This document shows, piece after piece, positions 58,302 through 64,000 of a DNA stretch of 64,000 nucleotides. The DNA lies in NCBI RefSeq assembly GCF_031846305.1, contig NZ_JAVRHY010000001.1, positions 62,001 through 126,000 of the forward strand, in the 5' to 3' direction. Position 1 is the first letter of the stretch, and every line of letters begins with the position of its first letter. A program made the position numbers and the translations under genes. Under the pieces are notes generated by a model that had not been told where the DNA came from, searched no databases, and saw only the letters and a list, made by a program, of their open reading frames with translations. The DNA comes from Spectribacter acetivorans (GTDB lineage Bacteria; Pseudomonadota; Gammaproteobacteria; Nevskiales; Salinisphaeraceae).

Positions 58302-59308
58302 CAGGCGACCTCCGCGGTGGATTGTTCGGGGACCTCGGCCAGCGCCGCCAGCAGCGTATCGATGCCGGCGCCGGGACGATGGGCCTGTTCGCTCAGCAGC
58401 CGCCGCCAGCGCCGCCCGCCCGGGCAGCCGTGAAACAGCCCCAGCAGATGGCGGGTGACATGCTTGAGTTCGGCGTCATCATGCATGGCGCGCTCGATGT
58501 AGGGCAACAACGCCCGGATCGCGTCGTGGCGGGTGACCGGTTCGTCACGTTCGCCGAACAGCTGCCGATCGACCCCGGCCAGCAGCCACGGGCGCTGATA
58601 GGCGGCCCGGCCGATCATGACGCCATCCACCTGCTTGAGCGCTATGGCTGCCTGGTCGAGTGTGTTGATGCCGCCATTGAGCACCACCCGCAGGGCCGGA
58701 AAATCCCGTTTGAGGCGGTAGACCCGCTCGTAATCCAGCGGCGGCACCTCGCGATTGGCCTTGGGCGACAGGCCGGACAGCCAGGCCTTGCGGGCGTGCA
58801 CGATCAGCACCTCGCAGCCGGCGTCCGCCACCTGACCGGCAAACGCGTGCAGAAATGCGTAATCGTCCCGGTGATCGATGCCGATGCGGGTTTTCACCGT
58901 CACCGGCAACGGCGCCGCCGCCCGCATCGCTGACACGCAATCGGCCACGCGCGCCGGCTCGGCCATCAGGCAGGCGCCGAATGCCCCGTGCTGGACCCGG
59001 TCCGAGGGGCAGCCCACGTTGATGTTGATTTCGGCATAGCCGTAATCCGCGGCCACCCGGGCGGCCAGTGCCATGTCCGCCGGGTCGCAGCCGCCGACCT
59101 GCAGCGCCACCGGCTGCTCGGCGGCATCGAATGCCAGCAGCCGGTCACGATCCCCGTGCCGGATCGCCCCGGTGGTCACCATTTCGGTATACAGCCGCGC
59201 GTGCCGCGTCAGCTGCCGGTGAAACACCCGGCAATGGCGATCCGTCCACGCCATCATCGGCGCGACACAGAGGCGATGTTCGCGATTGTCGACGGGTGGG
59301 TGCGTCAT
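58301..59308 (-). CDS. dusA: tRNA dihydrouridine synthase DusA
   Basis: DusA reduces U20/U20a of tRNA with FMN. The 335-residue product has VAPMMAWTDRHCR, LYTEMVTTGA, INVGCPSDRVQHGAFGACLM in parts (the active-site Cys near the end), VTVKTRIGIDHRDDY and the FMN phosphate site NGGINTLDQA. ATG 59308 is preferred; the TTG at 59323 would add five residues. The extended C-terminal helical domain (FHGCPGGRRWRRLL) marks the DusA subgroup. Confidence 0.95.
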   Translation of the reverse strand: MTHPPVDNREHRLCVAPMMAWTDRHCRVFHRQLTRHARLYTEMVTTGAIRHGDRDRLLAFDAAEQPVALQVGGCDPADMALAARVAADYGYAEININVGCPSDRVQHGAFGACLMAEPARVADCVSAMRAAAPLPVTVKTRIGIDHRDDYAFLHAFAGQVADAGCEVLIVHARKAWLSGLSPKANREVPPLDYERVYRLKRDFPALRVVLNGGINTLDQAAIALKQVDGVMIGRAAYQRPWLLAGVDRQLFGERDEPVTRHDAIRALLPYIERAMHDDAELKHVTRHLLGLFHGCPGGRRWRRLLSEQAHRPGAGIDTLLAALAEVPEQSTAEVA

Positions 59309-59457
59309 GGTTGAGTTGGTCAACGAGCCCCGCGCTCGGCCGGGACGCGGCTACGGCAGCAGCCTCGGCTGAATGAAATCGGCCCGGGTGTCGGCGCCGG
59401 TGGCGCTGAACGAAAGCTCCTGCCGGTCAGCGACAGGCGCCCCCGGCGGCGTCGCGT

Positions 59458-59610
59458 CTAGGCTTCGCTTTCCTCGACTACCGGCGGCGCTTCCGGCGTG
59501 ACCGACTTGAGCTGCGGTCCCGGCGTTTCCACCGTGGTTTCCAGCACGAAGAAGGTGCCGGCGGCCATCACGGCCACGCCCAGCACCATCAGAATGGCGT
59601 CGATACGCAT
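59458..59610 (-). CDS. Small single-span membrane protein, 50 aa
   Basis: ATG 59610 has AGGA nine bases upstream. The product has one membrane segment (residues 5-22, AILMVLGVAVMAAGTFFV) and a 28-residue acidic, proline-containing tail outside. No family recognised. It is divergent from pyrD and lies 149 bases upstream of dusA on the same strand. Confidence 0.55.
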   Translation of the reverse strand: MRIDAILMVLGVAVMAAGTFFVLETTVETPGPQLKSVTPEAPPVVEESEA

Positions 59611-59705
59611 TGTTGTTTGTCCTGCGTCTGGTTTGCCGCCGATGTTAAACCGGCGGGGCGCCCCTGTCATCCGGATGAATCGCGGGCGTCGGGCATAATG
59701 CGCGC

Positions 59706-60746
59706 ATGTATCGACTGGCCCGCAGCGCGCTGTTCGCGCTGGACCCCGAAAAAGCCCATGCCCTGACGCTGACGAGTCTGGCGCGGACTGCCTCGCTCAA
59801 CGCGCAGTTGTTCGGCCGGCGGGTGCCGGCGTCGCCGCGCCGGGTGATGGGGCTGGATTTTCCCAACCCGGTGGGGCTGGCGGCCGGCCTGGACAAAGAT
59901 GGCCGCTGTGTCGACGGCCTGGGGGCGCTGGGTTTCGGTTTTCTGGAAATCGGCACGGTGACGCCGCACCCGCAGCCTGGCAACCCCCGGCCGCGAGTAT
60001 TCCGGCTGCCCGAGGCCGGGGCACTGATCAACCGGCTGGGCTTCAACAACGACGGCGTCGAGGCGCTGCTCGAACGGCTGGCCGGGCGCCGTTATCGCGG
60101 CATTCTGGGCATCAATATCGGCAAGAACGCGACCACGCCGCTGGAACGGGCTGCCGATGATTACCTGTGGGCGCTGGAACGGGTTTACCCGCAGGCCGAT
60201 TACGTGACGGTCAACATATCCTCGCCGAACACCGTGGGCCTGCGTGATCTGCAGGCGGGCGAAGCGCTCGAGGCGCTGCTGGCCGACCTGAAAGCCGCGC
60301 AACAGCGGCTGGCGGATCAGGACGGCCGCTACGTGCCGCTGGCGGTCAAGGTGGCGCCGGACCTGGACGCGGCCGCGCTGCAGACGATGGCCGACAGTTT
60401 CCGCCGCGCCGGGGTGGATGCGGTGATTGCCACCAACACCACCCTCAGTCGACCGGGTGTCGCTGGGCATCCCCTGGCGGCGGAGCAGGGCGGGCTGAGT
60501 GGCGCGTCGATGGCCGCGATGGCCAACGAGGTGATCGCGGCGCTGGCCGGCGCGCTGGCTGGGGAAATCCCGATTATCGGCGTGGGGGGTATTGATAGCG
60601 GCGAGGCGGCGCGCGCCAAGCTCGCGGCAGGCGCGAGCCTGGTGCAGATGTACACCGGCCTGATCTACCGCGGCCCGGGTCTGGTGGCGGAATGCGCCCG
60701 GGCGCTGCGGGAACCGGTCAGCCCAGCGAACGCAACAACGCGCTGA
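59706..60746 (+). CDS. pyrD: Dihydroorotate dehydrogenase (quinone)
   Basis: PyrD oxidises dihydroorotate to orotate and passes electrons to ubiquinone. The 346-residue class 2 enzyme has the N-terminal helix hairpin (MYRLARSALFALDPEKAHAL), NPVGLAAGLDKDG, FNNDG, the catalytic Ser173 in NISSPNTVGLR, and GVGGIDSGEAARAKLAAGA in parts. It is monocistronic. Its 3' end overlaps the convergent hydrolase gene by 29 bases. Confidence 0.96.
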   Translation: MYRLARSALFALDPEKAHALTLTSLARTASLNAQLFGRRVPASPRRVMGLDFPNPVGLAAGLDKDGRCVDGLGALGFGFLEIGTVTPHPQPGNPRPRVFRLPEAGALINRLGFNNDGVEALLERLAGRRYRGILGINIGKNATTPLERAADDYLWALERVYPQADYVTVNISSPNTVGLRDLQAGEALEALLADLKAAQQRLADQDGRYVPLAVKVAPDLDAAALQTMADSFRRAGVDAVIATNTTLSRPGVAGHPLAAEQGGLSGASMAAMANEVIAALAGALAGEIPIIGVGGIDSGEAARAKLAAGASLVQMYTGLIYRGPGLVAECARALREPVSPANATTR

Positions 60747-61215
60747 ACTGCTGGCCGATGAAATCCAGGCTGTCGACCAGGCGATGGCCGTCGTCGAGCA
60801 GATGCAGGGGGCATCCACGGGATTCGGCGAACCGGATGGCATTGGCTGGCGGCACGATGTCGTCCTGCCAGCCATGCACCACCACCGTCGCCGATGGGCA
60901 ATCATCGGGCTCGCCCGGATAGCCGGGCAGATACAGCGCCGGCGCCAGCAGAAACAGCCCGTGGGGTTGCAGCCGCTGGCAGGCCATGGCGCTGACGTAG
61001 CCGCCCATGCTCGAGCCGCACAACACCAGCCGCTCGGCGTCGCGTGGCCGGGCCAGCAGCTGTTCCAGCCGGTCGGCGGGATCGTCCAGGCCACTGTAAT
61101 CCGGGCTTTCCACCGCCCAGCCCTCGGCCACCGCCAGATCCGCGAGATACCGGATCTTGGTGCCCCAGGGGCCGCTTTCCTTGCCGTGCGCGAAGACCAC
61201 CTGTCTGCCGGACAT
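60718..61215 (-). CDS. Alpha/beta hydrolase of the YqiA/RBBP9-like group
   Basis: A 165-residue small alpha/beta hydrolase. Visible: VVFAHGKESGPWG (oxyanion region), nucleophile elbow CGSSMGG, the acid in HGWQDDIVPP and His in LLDDGHRL. The substrate is unknown; the group contains esterases. ATG 61215 is preferred as the fold starts there; in-frame starts at 61251 and 61299 exist. Convergent with pyrD. Confidence 0.8.
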   Translation of the reverse strand: MSGRQVVFAHGKESGPWGTKIRYLADLAVAEGWAVESPDYSGLDDPADRLEQLLARPRDAERLVLCGSSMGGYVSAMACQRLQPHGLFLLAPALYLPGYPGEPDDCPSATVVVHGWQDDIVPPANAIRFAESRGCPLHLLDDGHRLVDSLDFIGQQFSALLRSLG

Positions 61216-61329
61216 GAGAGGGTTTGCCCTGTCGAAAACGTCGGTGCCCATGCTACGCCGGTGGTCAGCACCGGGGCGAGTAGGGGATACTCGTGCCATG
61301 ACTCGTGGCGCAACAGGAACCTGACCGCC

Positions 61330-61614
61330 GTGGCCGGCAGCGGCGAACGTCGTGGCCGTCGGCGCAAGCCGCTGCGCGTGGAGGTCAGTCTGGTGGTCCG
61401 AACCGGTCCGGAACCCGAGGACCGGTTGACCATACTCGACGATGCGCCGGTGCCGATGGTGGGCAGCGTGTTCGAGTACCGCAATCGCATCGTGCGCTTC
61501 TTCGCGGCCACCCTGGTGCAGGTGGCGATGCGCAGTCCGGCTTTCTATCGCGAGATCGCCCCCGGTCTGCTGACGTATCTGGACGCGCTGCGAGGACGCG
61601 GCGGGTCGCGTTGA
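61330..61614 (+). CDS. Hypothetical protein, 94 aa
   Basis: No family recognised. The product has a basic N-terminus (about 17 residues with RRGRRRKPLR), a segment VEVSLVVRTGPEPEDRLTIL, then FEYRNRIVRFFAATLVQVAM and a short basic tail. No signal peptide. GTG 61330 is the likely start. Its stop overlaps the next gene by three bases (TTGA), so it belongs to the three-gene unit leading to the ketoacyl synthase. Confidence 0.5.
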   Translation: MAGSGERRGRRRKPLRVEVSLVVRTGPEPEDRLTILDDAPVPMVGSVFEYRNRIVRFFAATLVQVAMRSPAFYREIAPGLLTYLDALRGRGGSR

Positions 61615-61898
61615 GAGCGGTTCAGTTCGTCAACTGGGTGATACTGCTGGGCAGCGCCAGCGTGGCCATCGTGTCCGGTGTGGTGGCGCTGATGCTGGCG
61701 GTGCATGCCGACCTGGGAGCCCGGATCGGCGCTGAAATCGGCCCGGTCCTGCAACGTACAGGGCTGGTGGCCCTGCCGGCCGTGATCGCGCCGCTGGCCA
61801 TCGATGGCATCCGTCGCCGCCGACCCTGGCGCTGGCCGCTCGAGGTGATACTGCTGGTCGTCAGTGTCGTGGTCACGCTGCTGGCGGCGCCGGCATGA
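61611..61898 (+). CDS. Small hydrophobic membrane protein, 95 aa
   Basis: Three predicted membrane segments (residues about 5-32, 48-64 and 75-93) separated by short charged loops (GIRRRRPWRW). Start is TTG 61611 overlapping the previous stop; no alternative ATG before the first segment. The stop overlaps the next gene start (ATGA). No family recognised. Confidence 0.55.
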   Translation: MRAVQFVNWVILLGSASVAIVSGVVALMLAVHADLGARIGAEIGPVLQRTGLVALPAVIAPLAIDGIRRRRPWRWPLEVILLVVSVVVTLLAAPA

Positions 61899-63367
61899 CC
61901 GATCCATCGGCCCGCATGCGCTCCCAGCCCCGCTGGTTCTGGCCGGCGCTGCTTCCGGTGGTGGCCGGGCTGTTCTGGCTGGCCGTGGGCTGGCGCGCGG
62001 GTCTGATTGCCGGGCTGGTGATGAGCCCGTCCGGCGCCCTGATGCTTGCCCCCGGGCTGGCGCTGCTGCTGTTCCCCGGCGACCGCCAGATTTCCCATTA
62101 CCTGGCATTCGGGGCGCTGACCGGCATGCTGTTATCCGCCGGGTTATGGCCGTTTCTGGGCGTTTTCCCCGTGCTGGGACTGGCACTGCTGGCGTTGCTG
62201 TGCTTCTTCGTGGCCGGCTATACGGCAGTGTTCCAGGCCGCCGCCGGTGCCGATGTGCCGGTGCCCCGGCTGGACTGGCGTCTGGCCGGCAAGGCCGCCT
62301 GGGACGAGGCGATCCTGGCCTATTTCGTGGGGACCGCCCGGGTGCCCACCGGCCAACAGGTGGCGGGGGACGCGCTGGAACTGGCGCGTCTGCGGGACCT
62401 GGGTGAACAGCGTGGCTGGCTGGCCGAACCGGACCGGCTGCATCCGGCGCCGCCTGCGCCGGCGAAGCCGGCCCTGGGCCATCGTTACGCGGCCGGGCAG
62501 GGCTTCCTGCTGCTGCGTTTCGACAGCGGCTACCGCCCCGATCCGGCCCTGCCGGGGGCCGAACGCTGGCAGGCGCAGGCGGCCAATCAGCGCATGGCGG
62601 TGCGGGTGTTCCGGCATCCGGGTCCGCCGCGACCCTGGCTGCTGTGCATCCACGGCTACCGCATGGGGCGCCCGGCAATCGATTTCAGCCTGTTCCAGGT
62701 CGAGCGGTTGCACCGGGACCTGGGTTACAACCTCCTGATGCCCATTCTGCCCCTGCACGGCGAACGCAAGGTTCACGCGCGCAGCGGAAGCGGCTTTCTG
62801 GACGGGCACATGGCGGACATATTTCACGCGGAATCTCAGGCACTCTGGGATCTGCGGCGGACGCTGGCCTGGCTGCGCCGAAACGAACCGGAGGCGGATG
62901 TCGGCGTCCTCGGCTACAGCCTGGGCGGGTACAACGCGGCCCTGTTGTCGGCGCTGGATCGGGACCTGCGATGCGTGATTGCCGGCATCCCGCTGGCCGA
63001 CATGGCCGATGTGGTGTGGCGCCACCTGCCGATCCTGCATCTGCGCTATATCGAGGCCGCCGGCGTGACCCCGGCGCTGGCACGGGCCGCACTTGCCCCG
63101 GTATCGCCACTGATGCTGCCCTGCCGGGTGGGGGCGGATCGCCGCTTCGTGTTCGCCGCCACCGGCGATCAACTGGTGCCCCCGGGTCAGGCCACGCGGC
63201 TGGCCGATCACTGGGGCGGGGCGCCGATTCACTGGTATCACGGCTCGCATCTGAGTGCCCGGCGCGAAGCCTCGGTCCAGACATTCATTGAACAGTGCCT
63301 GGACCAGAGCGGGCTCGCGCCGCCGACGCCCGACGCTGGCGGTTGTTTGCGGCCGGCGCAGACGTGA
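61895..63367 (+). CDS. Membrane-anchored alpha/beta hydrolase, 490 aa
   Basis: The N-terminal third has about four membrane segments (residues 14-110). A linker follows, then an alpha/beta hydrolase domain (about 245-475): LLCIHGYRMGRPAID, NLLMPILPLHG, nucleophile elbow GYSLGGYNAAL, an acid near FAATGDQLVPPGQA and His in WYHGSHLS. The active site faces the cytoplasm or periplasm depending on the segment count. Substrate unknown; the position before a ketoacyl synthase suggests acyl or lipid substrates, an inference from context only. Confidence 0.7.
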   Translation: MTDPSARMRSQPRWFWPALLPVVAGLFWLAVGWRAGLIAGLVMSPSGALMLAPGLALLLFPGDRQISHYLAFGALTGMLLSAGLWPFLGVFPVLGLALLALLCFFVAGYTAVFQAAAGADVPVPRLDWRLAGKAAWDEAILAYFVGTARVPTGQQVAGDALELARLRDLGEQRGWLAEPDRLHPAPPAPAKPALGHRYAAGQGFLLLRFDSGYRPDPALPGAERWQAQAANQRMAVRVFRHPGPPRPWLLCIHGYRMGRPAIDFSLFQVERLHRDLGYNLLMPILPLHGERKVHARSGSGFLDGHMADIFHAESQALWDLRRTLAWLRRNEPEADVGVLGYSLGGYNAALLSALDRDLRCVIAGIPLADMADVVWRHLPILHLRYIEAAGVTPALARAALAPVSPLMLPCRVGADRRFVFAATGDQLVPPGQATRLADHWGGAPIHWYHGSHLSARREASVQTFIEQCLDQSGLAPPTPDAGGCLRPAQT

Positions 63368-63416
63368 GAATAGCGCGGCGGTGCAACTGGCCCGCGGCAT
63401 GGCGAATGGAGACAGC

Positions 63417-64000
63417 GTGACGAAAGCGGTGATTACCGGAACGGGGCTGTACACCCCGCCGGATGCGATTTCCAACGATGAGCTGGTGGCGTCGTTCAAC
63501 CAGTACGTGTCGGAGTACAACGACGCCCATGCCGCGGAGATCGCCGCCGGCGACCGGGAACCCCTGGTGCCCTCGAGCAGCGAGTTCATCGTCAAGGCCT
63601 CGGGAATCGAAAGCCGCTATTCGGTGGACAAGGCCGGGGTGCTGGACCCGTCCTGCATGCGCCCGCGCATCCGCACCCGCAGCAATGACGAGCCCTCGCT
63701 GATGTGCGAGATGTCGATCAGCGCGGCACGGGAATGCCTCGACCGCGCCGGTCGCGAGCCCGGCGAGGTGGATGCCGTACTTGTGGCCTGTTCCAACCTG
63801 CCGCGGGCATACCCGGCACTGGCGGTGGAAGTGCAGGAATATCTGGGGGCGGGGCGGTTCGGCTTCGACATGAACGTGGCCTGTGCCTCGGCGGCCTTTG
63901 GCATTCAGACCGCGGTGAACATGATCGAGGGCGGCAGCGCCGACTCAGTGCTGATGGTCAATCCCGAAATCTGTACCGCCCACCTGAATTTCCGCGACCG
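63417..64000 (+). CDS. Beta-ketoacyl-ACP synthase III (FabH-like), partial at window end
   Basis: The frame runs off the window. The first about 194 residues read MTKAVITGTGLYTPPDAISN, DELVASFNQYVSEYN, SSEFIVKASGIESRY, then NVACASAAFGIQT with the active Cys. This is the thiolase-fold KAS III family, of the longer type with an insert near residue 30-60, resembling PA3286 of Pseudomonas, which primes fatty acid synthesis with octanoyl-CoA from beta-oxidation. GTG 63417 has GGAG six bases upstream; ATG 63399 is an alternative. Confidence 0.88.
   Translation, partial: MTKAVITGTGLYTPPDAISNDELVASFNQYVSEYNDAHAAEIAAGDREPLVPSSSEFIVKASGIESRYSVDKAGVLDPSCMRPRIRTRSNDEPSLMCEMSISAARECLDRAGREPGEVDAVLVACSNLPRAYPALAVEVQEYLGAGRFGFDMNVACASAAFGIQTAVNMIEGGSADSVLMVNPEICTAHLNFRD

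Noticed and set aside
59324..59457. About 35 minus-strand codons ending DTRADFIQPRLLP then stop, between the 50-residue gene and dusA
   Set aside because: Looks like a protein C-terminus but has no start or ribosome site and enters the small gene in another frame. A frameshifted extension of the small gene cannot be shown.

Overview
The window is about 64 kb of GC-rich, densely packed chromosome from a gammaproteobacterium. The evidence for the group is gene content and order. Several blocks follow the order known from Pseudomonas: clpS-clpA-infA-aat then ftsK-lolA-rarA-serS-siroheme synthase; asd-fimV-truA-trpF-accD-folC-SPOR-cvpA-purF-metZ; prmB-aroC-MFS; LysR-leuCDB; lpxH-ppi. CysB, LolA, LpxH, FimV, a FimX-like protein and EF-P lysylation also point there. 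It is not Pseudomonas itself: plsX sits beside clpS, trpBA is inserted after trpF, the arginyl-tRNA transferase gene expected near aat is absent, and a DUF482 acyltransferase gene adjoins aat. A relative of Nevskiales/Salinisphaerales or a similar deep gamma lineage is my guess. No tRNA, rRNA, CRISPR, prophage or insertion sequence was seen, and no gene-free stretch exceeds 300 bases.

Layout. 1-6.7 kb: two head-to-head structured repeats running into plsX; then N-degron proteolysis genes (clpS, clpA, aat), infA and a DUF482 acyltransferase. 6.7-17 kb: ftsK, lolA, a VanZ-like protein, rarA, an OFA-family transporter with a tiny overlapping membrane partner, a HAD dehalogenase, serS, cysB and a divergent siroheme methyltransferase. 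17-27.5 kb: YccA-like protein, exported nuclease, xseB-ispA, topoisomerase IV (parE, parC), two tiny basic proteins, a flavoprotein with a nitroalkane-oxidase-like active site, a RelBE-type module and htpX with a probable sigma-32 promoter. 27.5-33 kb: FimX-like protein, epmB, efp, epmA, psd. 33-42 kb: prmB, aroC followed by a fossil second aroC 3' end, MFS transporter, LysR regulator, leuC-leuD-leuB and asd. 42-57 kb: fimV and a tightly overlapping block truA-trpF-trpB-trpA-accD-folC-SPOR-cvpA-purF, then metZ behind a SAM-II riboswitch, a DUF455 ferritin-like protein and a ParE-type module. 57-64 kb: lpxH-ppi-dusA, pyrD, and three uncharacterised genes leading into a ketoacyl synthase III cut by the window edge.

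The genes are mostly housekeeping: proteolysis, translation quality (Aat, EF-P modification, PrmB, DusA, TruA), amino-acid synthesis (Leu, Trp, Met, aspartate family, chorismate), lipid and envelope (PlsX, AccD, Psd, LpxH, LolA) and type IV pilus/polarity factors (FimV, FimX-like). The most interesting non-coding signal is the SAM-II aptamer before metZ. Its 3' end appears to form a mutually exclusive antiterminator/terminator pair, a switch that reads out directly from the bases. The second is the pair of covarying stem-loop elements that include the plsX start codon, and the third is the duplicated aroC 3' end whose differences are partly synonymous.
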